Source: Phycicoccus flavus (lineage in GTDB: Bacteria; Actinomycetota; Actinomycetes; Actinomycetales; Dermatophilaceae). Taken from it: a DNA stretch of 64,000 nucleotides. This document shows, piece by piece, positions 8,193 through 17,551 of the stretch; position 1 is the stretch's first letter, and every line of letters begins with the position of its first letter. The DNA is taken from positions 25,737 to 89,736 of the forward strand of contig NZ_SAYU02000007.1 in NCBI RefSeq assembly GCF_004025965.2, given 5' to 3'. Made by a program: the position numbers and the translations under genes. Under the pieces are notes generated by a model. It was not told the origin of the DNA and made no database searches. It was given only the letters and a program-made list of their open reading frames with translations.

Positions 8193-8498
8193 ATGACGAC
8201 CTCGACCCCCGGCTCCGCCACCTCCGCGCTCCCGACGACGCCGCGCCCCGCCGCCGGACGCCGCCACGCCCCCGTCCGCACCGCCGCCCTCCGCTGGGTC
8301 GGCGTCCTCACCGCGGCGGCCGCCGTCACGTTCGTCGGCGTCGCGGCGCTGCCCCCCACGACGGCGCTCGCCGCGGGCGTCGTCGACGACCACCCGCGAC
8401 CGGCGCACCCGCCGCGCGGCCCGGCGGCCCTGCCGTCGACGGACACCAGGGTCGCCGCGACCTACCGGTGGGACAGCGGCCGCTGGCTCCCCGTGTGA
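8193..8498 (+). CDS. Small hypothetical protein with one hydrophobic segment
   Basis: 101 residues. A Ser/Thr/Pro-rich N-terminus and basic stretch precede a hydrophobic segment (about residues 34-58, WVGVLTAAAAVTFVGVAAL) and an AxA-like site, then a short His/Pro/Arg-rich tail ending DSGRWLPV. This could be a small exported or membrane-tethered protein. No homologous family recognised and no clear ribosome site, so it may not be expressed. It lies alone between the ligD hairpin and the convergent beta-helix gene. Confidence 0.4.
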   Translation: MTTSTPGSATSALPTTPRPAAGRRHAPVRTAALRWVGVLTAAAAVTFVGVAALPPTTALAAGVVDDHPRPAHPPRGPAALPSTDTRVAATYRWDSGRWLPV

Positions 8499-8590
8499 CC
8501 GACCGCCGAGTAGCAGCCCCCGGGGTCATTCCGGACGGCGCCGCCCGACCCGGACGGTCGAGCGGCGCCGACGTCGGCTGGAGTCCGGGT

Positions 8591-10645
8591 TCAGGGCGTC
8601 CCGACGTACAGCGGGACGAAGAACTGGCCGGTGTTGAGGCGGCCCGGCAGGTCCGCCCCGGCCAGTAGCCGCGTCTCGCCGCCGCGGGTCTCCGCGACCG
8701 CGGTCTCGAAGGCGTTGCCGCCCTCGTGGAAGGTGGACAGCGACGCCGACACCGACGACTCGTGGTTGCGGACCACCGGCCGCTCCGGGTCCAGGTCCCA
8801 GGTACCGGTGTAGACGTTGAAGATCGCCCCGAGGATCTCGGTCCGGCCGCCGTCGTCGGTGTCGAAGACCACCCACGGCCCCTCGGCCTTGACGCCGAAC
8901 AGCCACACGTCGCCGCCGTGGTTGACGACGTTCGGCCTGCCGTACGCGGGGTTGATGAAGCGGGCGTAGGCAGTGACGTGGTCGGAGAGGAACGCGACCT
9001 TGCCGACCTCCGGCTTCTTGAACGCCGTGCGGGCCGAGCAGCTGTCGAAGAACACCGTGCCCCCGCGGACCGAGTTGCGGTACATGGGGCCCTGCTGGAT
9101 GTGGATGTCCTGGCAGACGAGCGTCCGGGTCGAGGCGTGGTCGACGAAGTACGCGAGCTTGGTCTCGTTGGTCCAGCCGAAGTGGCGTTCGAGCATGAGC
9201 GGTCCGGAGCCGTGGCCGATGGCGAACATGCCTTGGTCCTCGGCGAGACCGGATCCGGCGCGCACGTGGGTGTACATGAAGTTCACCCGGTGCACCGAGC
9301 CGGGGATGGTCACGGTCCCGTCGAGCTTCCAGACGTGGTTCGGCGGGAACCAGACCACCGGCTTGCCGGAGTCCATGGCCGACTGGATCGCGGCGGTGTC
9401 GTCCGTCGTCCCGTCGCCGACGGCACCGTGGTCGAGGACGCTCTCCCACTGCGACAGGTCCTCCGGCCAGGGCGAGCGGGGGCTGTCCTGGACGGGCAGG
9501 TCGAGCGAGGTCGTCCGCGACTGCTCGAACAGCGTCGCGACCGGTGCGGACACGTACTCCCGCACCTTCGCCGCGCGGACGGCGACCTCTCCCTCCCGTC
9601 GGATCGCGTACGCGTACCCGGGGGTGCGCAGGTCGCGGGCGAACAGCTGGCCGCCCTGGGAGTCGACCGCCGGCACCGAGTCGTCGCGGCCGCGGAGAAA
9701 GGAGTCGACGAGCACGAGGTGGCCGCCGGGTCCGGTGACCCGGGCGACCGGGGCTGCCATGTCGCCGACGACGCGCCGGGCCGACACGCACGAGTCGACG
9801 CACTCGATACCGGAGACACGCTGGCCGGTCATCCGTACCCCGTCCAGGACGACAAGGTACCCGCGCGGCGTCTCGCAGTAGAAGCCGTGGTCGAACCCGA
9901 CGAGGTCGAGGTCCTCGTAGGTGCCCTGGGTGACCCAGATGGGCAGCGAGATCGCCTTGACGCCCTCGCCGTCGGCGGCACGGATCGCCACGTGCCGAAC
10001 GGCGGCGTTGTTGGCGCCGCAGAACAGCAGCCCGGTGGCACCCGGGTTCCCCGAGCCGGTGTCGATCGTGAGGTTCTGCACGTAGTTCGACGCGACCGTG
10101 CCGTTGCGGAAGCCCTTGGCGAGGGACAGCACTGGCTTGTCGGCACCGGGACCGAAGCCGGCCGAGCCGTCCGCGAGCCGGATGGTCACGCCGTCGCGGC
10201 TCTGGCCCTGGAACCGGATCCGGGCGTTGTTCTCGTTGTCGTTGTCCGCCTCGTTCAGCGGCTCGGAGTAGACGACCGTGTCCGAGACGAGGTACTCGCC
10301 ATCTGGCAGATAGATGATGTTCTGGTCCACGAGGGGGCCGTTGCGGTCGGCCGCGAAACGGTCGTGGACGAGGTCGTAGACGGCGACGAGCGCGGCGGTG
10401 TCGTCGGTGACCCCGTCACCCGCGGCGCCGAAGAGGCGCTTGACGTCGATGACGCCGGCGTCGCCGACCGTCTTCGCGAACGCCTCGTCGGGGAAGACGA
10501 CGTTCTCGGACCAGTCGCTGCGGCCGGTGACCCAACGGCCTGGGTCGTGGTGCTCGTCGGCGTGGGCCGGCGAACCCGCGGTGAGCGTGAGGCCGCCGGC
10601 GCCGAGTGCGCCGAGGAGCAGTCGGCGACTGGGGGCGCGGACCAC
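8591..10645 (-). CDS. Tat-exported double beta-helix protein (pectate-lyase-3-like)
   Basis: 684 residues with a twin-arginine signal (SRRLLLGALGAGG, Arg7-Arg8; cleavage near AHA-D at 27-30). Two tandem parallel beta-helix units of the Pectate_lyase_3/GH28-like fold each open with the typical FGAxGDGxTDDTAA turn (about residues 72-86 and 405-420). Such proteins cut or bind polysaccharides outside the cell. It is a clear full-length paralogue of the protein at 12847-14970; they share, for example, NYVQNLTIDTGSGNPGA and RVNFMYTHV. The GTG start at 10645 is the only in-frame start but has no ribosome site, whereas an ATG with GAGG upstream at 10670 is out of frame by one base (see findings). Exact activity unknown. 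Confidence 0.8.
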   Translation of the reverse strand: MVRAPSRRLLLGALGAGGLTLTAGSPAHADEHHDPGRWVTGRSDWSENVVFPDEAFAKTVGDAGVIDVKRLFGAAGDGVTDDTAALVAVYDLVHDRFAADRNGPLVDQNIIYLPDGEYLVSDTVVYSEPLNEADNDNENNARIRFQGQSRDGVTIRLADGSAGFGPGADKPVLSLAKGFRNGTVASNYVQNLTIDTGSGNPGATGLLFCGANNAAVRHVAIRAADGEGVKAISLPIWVTQGTYEDLDLVGFDHGFYCETPRGYLVVLDGVRMTGQRVSGIECVDSCVSARRVVGDMAAPVARVTGPGGHLVLVDSFLRGRDDSVPAVDSQGGQLFARDLRTPGYAYAIRREGEVAVRAAKVREYVSAPVATLFEQSRTTSLDLPVQDSPRSPWPEDLSQWESVLDHGAVGDGTTDDTAAIQSAMDSGKPVVWFPPNHVWKLDGTVTIPGSVHRVNFMYTHVRAGSGLAEDQGMFAIGHGSGPLMLERHFGWTNETKLAYFVDHASTRTLVCQDIHIQQGPMYRNSVRGGTVFFDSCSARTAFKKPEVGKVAFLSDHVTAYARFINPAYGRPNVVNHGGDVWLFGVKAEGPWVVFDTDDGGRTEILGAIFNVYTGTWDLDPERPVVRNHESSVSASLSTFHEGGNAFETAVAETRGGETRLLAGADLPGRLNTGQFFVPLYVGTP

Positions 10646-10784
10646 TCGGGGTGAAGAAGGGGGACGTCATGGGATCGGACCTCTCTGTCCTGGGGGAGGG
10701 TGTCGTCGGGCGTCCGGGTGGAGTGCCCGGCGGCCGTGTGGGGTGGTGGCCTCGGGACGGTTCACCGAGGTCATGACCGGGCGC

Positions 10785-10811
10785 TCGTGGCGGCACCCGT
10801 GCCTGCCACGA
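10785..10811 (-). terminator. Hairpin downstream of the 10824-12653 gene
   Basis: Arms 10785-10796 and 10799-10811 are complementary with a single bulge and lie 13 nt past the stop of the minus-strand gene. The loop is tiny on paper, so the real hairpin would open a few pairs. Plausible terminator or mRNA stabiliser between two co-directional glycan genes. Confidence 0.4.
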
Positions 10812-10823
10812 CGGCCCGGTACG

Positions 10824-12653
10824 TCACTCGTCGTCGGTGTCACTGCCTGCGGCGGGGCACACGGTGGGTGAGTCGCCGGGGTACAGGCCGCGGGTCGAGT
10901 AGTCGTAGCAGGTGTAGCCGTCGCCGTCGGTCGGGACCCGCAGGACGAGGTTCGCGGGCACACCGAGGGAGTCGGCCTCCGTGCTGCCGGGGGCGGGCCA
11001 GGTCGCGAGGATCCGCCGACGCAGCGTGTCCTTGTACCGCTCCGTCACGTGGTCCGGAGCGGGAGCGACCTCGAGACCGTACTCGACGGCCCAGGTCGAG
11101 ACCCGGTCCAGTGTCTCCTCCGACGCGCCGTAGCCGGCCGGGATTCCCGGGGCGGGGCGGAAGTCTCCGTGCTGCGGGTCGACGAAGACGGAGTCCACGG
11201 CGGTGATGCCCTCGGGGAGGTCGTCACCGGGCACGTCGACGGCGAGGTTGTTGCGGAATCCGATGAAGCGGTCTTGGAAGTCGCGCACCGTCACTGCGCC
11301 GGGGGAGGCGTGGAAGAGGTTGAAGGAGATGGCGTCGGACGCGGACTCCTGAAGGGACAGCTCGCCGTTGCCCGGCACCGCCTGAGCGTTGTGGAAGAAG
11401 CTGTTGTTGCGGATGGTGCTGCCGTCGACGGTGTTGAGTCCGAGGCCGGCCTTGCCGTTGAGGACCGAGACGTTGTCCTCGGCGAGGAACCGGCCGATGA
11501 AGGTCTCGGCGTTGTTCTGCATGTGCAGCCCGTTGCCCTCGTCGATCTCCAGGGTGACGAAACCCTTACGAAAGACGTGCGAGATGTTCGAGGACTGGTT
11601 GCCGAAGACGAAGTTGCCCGTCATCCGGATGCCGAAGGTGTCCGGGTTGTCGTCGGGGTCCGACGCCGGCTTGGAGTTGCTGAACCCGTGGGTGCCCGCA
11701 GTGGAGTACCAGGCGTTGTCGTAGACGAGGTTGTCCTCGCTGCTCACGTAGGCCCCGCCGTTGTTGCTGACGCCGGCGCCCGGGAAGTGGTGGACGACCA
11801 TGTCGCGGATGGTGACCCGGCGCGACCCGTTCATCGCCAGGCCACGCGCGCCGACCGGCGTCGAGAGCGCGTTGTCGTTCCACCATGTCCGGAGGGCCTC
11901 GTCGATGTCGAGGTCGGCCGCGGTGCCTTCGAGCTCGAGGCCCTGGATCGTCCAGTGCTCCGACTGCCGGACGAAGATGCCGTTGACGTCCGACTTCAAG
12001 GTCGCGTACTCGTTGCCCCAGTTGCGCAGGACGAAGGGCTTGGTGAAGGTCCCGTTCTTGCCGTTGATCTTCACGAAGTTGTTGTCGCGCGTCCCGTCGA
12101 AGGGCTGCCCGTACTCGGGGTTGGTGTAGACGCCCCCGCGGACGTAGATCGTGTCGCCGGGCTCGGCCTTGTCGACCGCCTTCTGGAGGTCTCCGAGCGG
12201 CTTGTCGGGGGTGCCCTTGCCGCTGTCCGCGCCTCCGGGGGCGACGTAGATGCCGGCCGGCATCGTGTACGCGCTGGGCCGGACCTTGAGCTTCAGCTCC
12301 TTGGTCTTGCCGGACGGGTAGGTCACCGTCATCGCGTGCGACCCCACCTGGTCCGGCCACGGGGTCCAGTGCAGGTACCCGCTGCGGTCCTGGGCACGCA
12401 GGCCGGCCGGGGCGCCGACGACGCGCCAGGTGCCACCGTCGTCGGCGTAGGCGTCACCCGGTGGGACCAGGACGCAGGCGAACTGGGTCCCGGCCGGGAT
12501 CTCGAGGTTGTTCTCGCAGACGGGCGGCGCGTTGGAGGCTCCGGTGGCAGGCGTCGGAGCGACGACCGCGCCGGCTCCGGCGAGGACCAGGGCGGCGGTC
12601 GTCGCCACGAGGGCGGGGCGCCGGCGGCGCACGGGGGCGGGAGGCATGAACAT
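10824..12653 (-). CDS. Secreted right-handed beta-helix protein, DUF1565/PL9-like
   Basis: 609 residues. A signal peptide (basic start, hydrophobic core ALVLAGAGAVV, cleavage around residues 38-40) is followed by a short beta domain. A parallel beta-helix begins at about residue 135 with GIYVAPGGADSGKGTPDKPL and GDTIYVRGGVY, the phrase typical of DUF1565/PL9-type polysaccharide lyases. Repeated Asn-rich turns (for example IRNNSFFHN) mark the helix rungs. It probably cleaves or binds an acidic glycan outside the cell. The start has GGGAGG 7 nt upstream. It is divergent from the 12847 operon with a 193-nt shared promoter region, and upstream of the paralogous beta-helix gene at 8591-10645. Lyase family and substrate are inferred. 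Confidence 0.75.
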   Translation of the reverse strand: MFMPPAPVRRRRPALVATTAALVLAGAGAVVAPTPATGASNAPPVCENNLEIPAGTQFACVLVPPGDAYADDGGTWRVVGAPAGLRAQDRSGYLHWTPWPDQVGSHAMTVTYPSGKTKELKLKVRPSAYTMPAGIYVAPGGADSGKGTPDKPLGDLQKAVDKAEPGDTIYVRGGVYTNPEYGQPFDGTRDNNFVKINGKNGTFTKPFVLRNWGNEYATLKSDVNGIFVRQSEHWTIQGLELEGTAADLDIDEALRTWWNDNALSTPVGARGLAMNGSRRVTIRDMVVHHFPGAGVSNNGGAYVSSEDNLVYDNAWYSTAGTHGFSNSKPASDPDDNPDTFGIRMTGNFVFGNQSSNISHVFRKGFVTLEIDEGNGLHMQNNAETFIGRFLAEDNVSVLNGKAGLGLNTVDGSTIRNNSFFHNAQAVPGNGELSLQESASDAISFNLFHASPGAVTVRDFQDRFIGFRNNLAVDVPGDDLPEGITAVDSVFVDPQHGDFRPAPGIPAGYGASEETLDRVSTWAVEYGLEVAPAPDHVTERYKDTLRRRILATWPAPGSTEADSLGVPANLVLRVPTDGDGYTCYDYSTRGLYPGDSPTVCPAAGSDTDDE

Positions 12654-12774
12654 CGTCGTCCTCCCACAGATTATTTCGCGTGCGGTAAAAACTAAGCGAC
12701 GGCTGCGACGCCGTCAACCCCACCATCCGGCATCAACCGCACGAGCCCGCGCACGGACGGGCAATATCCCCCTA

Positions 12775-12803
12775 TTGACATGGGTTTACAGACCCTCTAG
12801 GTT
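12775..12803 (+). promoter_or_regulatory. Strong sigma-70-type promoter of the beta-helix/GH3 operon
   Basis: TTGACA (12775-12780), a 17-nt spacer and TAGGTT (12798-12803). The 193-nt divergent region is visibly AT-richer than its surroundings. TTTTCC directly follows the -10, as at the ABC/sulfatase promoter. Confidence 0.75.
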
Positions 12804-12846
12804 TTTTCCTCAAGTTCGCAAACAAACACCGAAGTGAGGTCGTCCC

Positions 12847-14970
12847 GTGTCTGACACCACTCGTTCCGCCCGCTCCGTCGACCGTCGCTCGGTCTTCCGT
12901 GGCCTCGGGGTCGCCGGGGTCCTGGTCGGCTGTTCGGCCGCCGCCCCGACCGCCCATGCCGAGGGCAACCCGCCTCCCGGGATCCCCGACCCGCCTCCGG
13001 GCCAGACGAAGAAGCCGACGTCACCCTTCTTCGAGGAGCACGTCGTCTACCCCGACGACGTGTACGCGGACTCGCTCGACGGCGTCGGGGTCTTCGACGT
13101 CAAGCGACACTTCGGCGCCGTCGGCGACGGCGTCACCGACGACACCGCGGCGTTCATCGCCGCCTCCAGCCACATCGTCGACCGCTACCAGGCGGACCGC
13201 GCGGACGTCGCGCGGGGCAGCCAGAACGTCATCTACGTCCCGGACGGCGAGTACCTCGTCAGCGACACCATCGTCTACGACGCGCCGCTCCTCGAGAACG
13301 GCAACGGGCAGGAGCAGATCGCCCGGATCCGGTTCCAGGGCGAGAGCCGCCACGGCACCGTCATCCGCCTGCGGGACGACGCCCCCGGGTTCGGCCCTGG
13401 AGCGCACAAGCCGGTCCTGAGCCTGGCCAAGGGGTCGCGCAACGGGTCGGTCGCCTCCAACTATGTCCAGAACCTCACGATCGACACCGGCTCGGGAAAC
13501 CCAGGCGCCGTCGGTCTCGTGCACGCCGGGGCGAACAACGGCGGCGTGCGCCAGGTGACGATCCGCTCGGGCGACGGGACCGGCGACACCGGTCTCTCGC
13601 TCGAGATCCTCGTGACCCAGGGCAGCTACCGCAACCTCGTCGTCGAGGGCTTCGACACCGGCATCTTCGCCGGGCCCCCGCGCGGCTTCAGCGTGGCGAT
13701 CGAGCACGTCGCCCTCGCCGGCCAGCGGGTCGCGGGCATCGTCGTCGAGGACGCGGTCGTCTCGGTCCGCGACCTCGACAGCCGCAACAGCGTGCCTGCC
13801 GGCGTCGTCACCGGCGACGACGGCCTGCTCGTCGTCCTCGACTCGCGGCTCGTCGGCGGCGCCACGTCGGCGACCGCGCTCGACTCGCGCTCCGGCGGCC
13901 TCCTCGTCCGCGATGTCGTCGCCGGTGGCTACGGGTCCGCGGTCACCCGCTCCGGCGACGTCGTCGTCCCGACGGGTCGGGTCGCCGAGTACTCCGCCCA
14001 GGGAGTCCAGACCCTCTTCCCAACAGCCGAGCGCACCCTTGGGCTGCCGATCGAGGAGACGCCGCTGCGGGCCTGGCCGCAGGACGTCGACTCCTGGGCC
14101 AACGTCCAGGACTTCGGGGCGGTCGGCGACGGCGCCACCGACGACGCGGCTGCCATCCAGGCCGCGATGGACTCCGGAGCCGCCGTCGTGTACTTCCAGC
14201 CCGGCCATCAGTACGTGCTCGGGGCGACGGTGACGATCCCCTCGTCGGTCGAGCGGGTGAACTTCATGTACACCCACGTCGTGCAGGGCCCGGGGCTCGA
14301 CCTGTTCGAGCTCGCCGAGGGCGAGCCGATGTTCCGGGTCGGCGGGCGCGCCGACGACGTGCCGCTCGTCGTCGAGGACCTCTTCGGCTGGATCCAGGGC
14401 GAGGAGCGCAGCCCGGTGCTCGACCACGCGTCGCGGCGCACGCTCGTCGTCCTCGACTGCCACCACCAGCACGCGCCGATCTACCGCAACTCCGTGAGTG
14501 GCGGGAAGGTCTTCCTCGAGTCGGTCTCCTGCCGCACCGGTCAGCACGAGCCGCACGTCGGCCTCCCGGGCTTCGTCTTCACCGGGCAGCGCGTCTGGGC
14601 CCGCTTCCTCGACCCGGAGTACGGCGACCCCAACATCGTCAACGACGGGTCGGACCTCTGGGTCATGGCCTTCAAGTTGGAAGGTGCGTGGACCGCCTTC
14701 GAGACCCGTGCCGGTGGACGCACCGAGCTGCTCGGAGGGATGAACAACGTCTACACGGGAGGATTCACCATCCCGGACGACCGGCCCATGATCGACACCG
14801 TGGACAGCGACATCTCGGTGACGATGGGCACCTACGGCGGGCAGTACTACGCGACCCAGGCTCGCGAGACCCAGGACGGCGTCACCAGGACCTTGTCCTC
14901 GACCGACCTGCCGCGCCGCTCCGACGACACCCACTCGTTCGTCCCGCTGTACGTCGGCCGCGGCCGCTGA
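12847..14970 (+). CDS. Tat-exported putative lipoprotein, double beta-helix (pectate-lyase-3-like)
   Basis: 707 residues. The N-terminus has a twin-arginine motif (DRRSVFRGLG, Arg13-Arg14) and an apparent lipobox LVGC with Cys29, suggesting a Tat-exported lipoprotein tethered to the membrane. Two Pectate_lyase_3/GH28-like units open at about residues 89-103 and 423-437 with FGAVGDGxTDD. It is paralogous along its whole length to the 8591-10645 protein, which lacks the lipobox. Starts with GTG (GAGG about 7 nt upstream) under a strong promoter at 12775. The GH3 gene follows 26 nt downstream, so the pair forms an operon. Likely acts on an extracellular polysaccharide; catalytic residues were not assigned. 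Confidence 0.8.
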   Translation: MSDTTRSARSVDRRSVFRGLGVAGVLVGCSAAAPTAHAEGNPPPGIPDPPPGQTKKPTSPFFEEHVVYPDDVYADSLDGVGVFDVKRHFGAVGDGVTDDTAAFIAASSHIVDRYQADRADVARGSQNVIYVPDGEYLVSDTIVYDAPLLENGNGQEQIARIRFQGESRHGTVIRLRDDAPGFGPGAHKPVLSLAKGSRNGSVASNYVQNLTIDTGSGNPGAVGLVHAGANNGGVRQVTIRSGDGTGDTGLSLEILVTQGSYRNLVVEGFDTGIFAGPPRGFSVAIEHVALAGQRVAGIVVEDAVVSVRDLDSRNSVPAGVVTGDDGLLVVLDSRLVGGATSATALDSRSGGLLVRDVVAGGYGSAVTRSGDVVVPTGRVAEYSAQGVQTLFPTAERTLGLPIEETPLRAWPQDVDSWANVQDFGAVGDGATDDAAAIQAAMDSGAAVVYFQPGHQYVLGATVTIPSSVERVNFMYTHVVQGPGLDLFELAEGEPMFRVGGRADDVPLVVEDLFGWIQGEERSPVLDHASRRTLVVLDCHHQHAPIYRNSVSGGKVFLESVSCRTGQHEPHVGLPGFVFTGQRVWARFLDPEYGDPNIVNDGSDLWVMAFKLEGAWTAFETRAGGRTELLGGMNNVYTGGFTIPDDRPMIDTVDSDISVTMGTYGGQYYATQARETQDGVTRTLSSTDLPRRSDDTHSFVPLYVGRGR

Positions 14971-14996
14971 CCATCCACCCCGAGCGAGAAGACCCG

Positions 14997-16856
14997 ATGA
15001 AGCCCATCCTGACCACCGCCGACGACGGCACGCAGTACCGCGACCTCAACGGTAACGGGGTCCTCGACCCCTTCGAGGACCCGCGGCTCACCCCGGAGCA
15101 GCGGACGGCCGACCTCGTCGGCCGGCTCTCGCTCGAGGAGAAGGTCGGGTTGATGTTCCACCCGGTCATCCACGCCGGGCCGGACGGCACGCTCGCCGAG
15201 ACCGTCGTCGGTGGGCGGCCCAAGACGTCCGACACCGTGTCCGGGCGGCTCATCACCCACTACAACGTCCACACCCTCGGCGGGCCGCGGCTCGGCGCGC
15301 GCTGGATGAACGCCCTCCAGTCCCTCGCCGAGCGGACCCCGCACGGGATCCCGGTGACGGTCTCGACCGACCCGCGGCACGCCTTCGTCGAGAACAGCGA
15401 GGTGTCGTTCAAGGCCTCCGGGTTCTCGCAGTGGCCGGAGCCGCTGGGCTTCGCCGCCATCGACGACGTCGACCTCGTCCGCCGCTTCGCCGAGATCGCC
15501 CGCCAGGAGTACCGCGCGGTCGGGATCCGGTCGGCGCTGCACCCGCAGATCGACCTGACGACCGAGCCGCGCTGGGGCCGCCAGGTGCAGTGTTTCGGGC
15601 AGGACGCCGGCCGTGCCTCGGAGTACGTGCGCGCCTACCTCGAGGGCTTCCAGGTGGCGCCGCAGCTCGGGCCGGACAGCGTCTCGTGCATCACGAAGCA
15701 CTTCCCCGGGGCCGGGCCGCAGCTGGACGGCGAGGACGCGCACTTCCCGTACGGCCGCGAGCAGGTCTATCCGGGAGAGATGTTCGAGTACCACCTCGAG
15801 CCGTTCCGGGCGGCGATCGAGGCCGGAACGGCCGGGATGATGCCGTACTACGCGATGCCGCAGGGGCTCGTCCGGAACGGGGAACCGATCGAGGAGGTCG
15901 GCTTCGGCTACAACAAGCAGATCCTCACCGGGCTGCTTCGCGGAGAGCTCGGGTACGACGGCGCGATCGTCTCGGACTGGAAGCTCGTCATGGACCGCGA
16001 CATGGACGGGCGGGTCTTCCCGGCCCGTGCTTGGGGCGCCGAGCACCTGTCGGCGCGCGAGCGGGTCGTGAAGGTTCTCGACGCCGGCGTCGACCAGTTC
16101 GGCGGCGAGGACTTCACCGACCTGCTGCTCACGATGGTCCGCGACGGCGAGGTCACCGAGGCGCGGCTCGACGTCTCGGTCAGCCGGCTGCTGCTCGTGA
16201 AGTTCCGGCTGGGCCTGTTCGACGACCCGTTCGTCGACGAGGACGCCGCCGAGGAGCTGGTCGGCTGCTCGGAGTTCGCGGCCGAGGGCTTTCGCGCCCA
16301 GGCCCGCTCGTTCACCGTGCTCAAGGTCGAGCGCGACGACGAGGACGTGCCGGCGCTCCCGATCCGGTCCGGGCAGCGTCTCTACGTCGAGGGTGTCGAC
16401 CACACCGTCGCCGCGCGGTACGGCACGCTCGTCGAGCACCCCGAGGACGCCGACCTGGCCGTCATCCGGGTCAAGGCGCCCTTCGAGGCCCGCGACGACA
16501 TCCCGATGGAGCGCAAGTTCCACCAGGGGTCGCTGGAGTTCCCGCCCGGCCTGCGCTACCGGCTGCGCCGGATCGCCGACCGGGTGCCGGTCGTGCTCGA
16601 CGTCGAGCTCGAACGGCCCGCGGTCCTCACCCCGCTCGTCGACCTCGCGACGGTTCTCGTCGGCAGCTTCGGCGGCGGGGACGAGGCGTTCTTCGCCGCG
16701 CTCACCGGTGAGGTCCATGCCGACGCCACCCTGCCGATGGAGATCCCGCGCTCGATGGCGGCCGTCCGCGCGTCGCGGTCCGACGTGCCGTCCGACACCG
16801 TCGACCCGGTCTTCCCCGTCCGCTCCGGCGTGCGCCGGCAGGTGCCGACCGCCTGA
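14997..16856 (+). CDS. Glycoside hydrolase family 3 enzyme (beta-glycosidase), cytoplasmic
   Basis: 619 residues. The GH3 N-terminal barrel is clear: LSLEEKVGLM, the KHFPGAGPQ segment, and GYDGAIVSDW with the catalytic nucleophile Asp327. A reduced C-terminal sandwich domain follows (about residues 440-615). No signal peptide, so hydrolysis should be intracellular, on oligosaccharides already imported. The start ATG at 14997 follows the preceding stop by 26 nt; the longer open frame upstream overlaps the beta-helix gene and is not credible. Specific sugar (glucose, xylose, N-acetylhexosamine) cannot be told from sequence alone; context with sulfatases suggests trimming of desulfated oligosaccharides. 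Confidence 0.88.
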   Translation: MKPILTTADDGTQYRDLNGNGVLDPFEDPRLTPEQRTADLVGRLSLEEKVGLMFHPVIHAGPDGTLAETVVGGRPKTSDTVSGRLITHYNVHTLGGPRLGARWMNALQSLAERTPHGIPVTVSTDPRHAFVENSEVSFKASGFSQWPEPLGFAAIDDVDLVRRFAEIARQEYRAVGIRSALHPQIDLTTEPRWGRQVQCFGQDAGRASEYVRAYLEGFQVAPQLGPDSVSCITKHFPGAGPQLDGEDAHFPYGREQVYPGEMFEYHLEPFRAAIEAGTAGMMPYYAMPQGLVRNGEPIEEVGFGYNKQILTGLLRGELGYDGAIVSDWKLVMDRDMDGRVFPARAWGAEHLSARERVVKVLDAGVDQFGGEDFTDLLLTMVRDGEVTEARLDVSVSRLLLVKFRLGLFDDPFVDEDAAEELVGCSEFAAEGFRAQARSFTVLKVERDDEDVPALPIRSGQRLYVEGVDHTVAARYGTLVEHPEDADLAVIRVKAPFEARDDIPMERKFHQGSLEFPPGLRYRLRRIADRVPVVLDVELERPAVLTPLVDLATVLVGSFGGGDEAFFAALTGEVHADATLPMEIPRSMAAVRASRSDVPSDTVDPVFPVRSGVRRQVPTA

Positions 16857-16980
16857 CGCCTGCAGCGGGCCTCCGCCGGCGCCACCGAGAAGCGCCGACC
16901 ACGGCCGGTCGGTGCCAGGACTGCGGTGACCGCACCGTGGTGGCAACGATCGACAGGTCGGGCAGGATGGTGCCGATCAC

Positions 16981-17529
16981 GTGAGGTGGTGGGGGGTGCG
17001 ACCGACGATGTTCCTGGTCGTCGGGCTGCCGGGTGCGGGAAAGACGACCGTGGCCCGCCGGCTCGAGACCGAGCGCCGAGCGCTGCGGCTGACCAAGGAC
17101 GAGTGGGTCAAGGCGCTCGCCGGACCGGAGCACCCCGAGGCCGTGTCCGACGTCGTCGAGGGCCGGCTCGTCGACCTCGCTCTGCGCGTGCTCGCCCTCG
17201 GCGTCGACGTCGTCCTGGACTTCGGGCTCTGGAGCCGCGACGAGCGCTCGGCCCTGCGGGACGCCGCTGCCGAGGCGGGTGCCGCCGTGGAGCTGCGCGT
17301 CCTCGACGTGCCGCTGCCCGAGCTGCGCGCCCGGCTGGACCGGCGGCAGGCCCAGACGCCGGAGACCACCTGGCCGGTGTCCGACGCCGACCTCGCCGCC
17401 TGGGCCGCGCGCTACGAGGTCCCGGCGCCCGGCGAGCGCGACGGCACCGAACCCGTCGACGACCCCCCGCCGGCCTTCGAGACCTGGGCGGACTGGCGCC
17501 GCCACCGCTGGCCGCCGGCCCTGCGCTGA
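16981..17529 (+). CDS. P-loop AAA-type kinase-like ATPase
   Basis: 182 residues. Walker A GLPGAGKTT sits at residues 15-23 from the GTG start, or 6-14 if the ATG at 17008 is used; the latter gives the compact MFLVVGLPGAGKT opening usual for this family and may be the true start. A downstream VVLDFGLWSRDER segment resembles the Walker B/substrate loop of chloramphenicol-phosphotransferase and zeta-toxin-like small-molecule kinases. Probably phosphorylates a small metabolite or antibiotic-like compound. It converges on the sulfatase gene at 17552 and follows GH3 by 124 nt, so membership of the glycan locus is uncertain. Confidence 0.75.
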   Translation: MRWWGVRPTMFLVVGLPGAGKTTVARRLETERRALRLTKDEWVKALAGPEHPEAVSDVVEGRLVDLALRVLALGVDVVLDFGLWSRDERSALRDAAAEAGAAVELRVLDVPLPELRARLDRRQAQTPETTWPVSDADLAAWAARYEVPAPGERDGTEPVDDPPPAFETWADWRRHRWPPALR

Positions 17530-17551
17530 CCGCCCGCGGGGACCGGACGCC

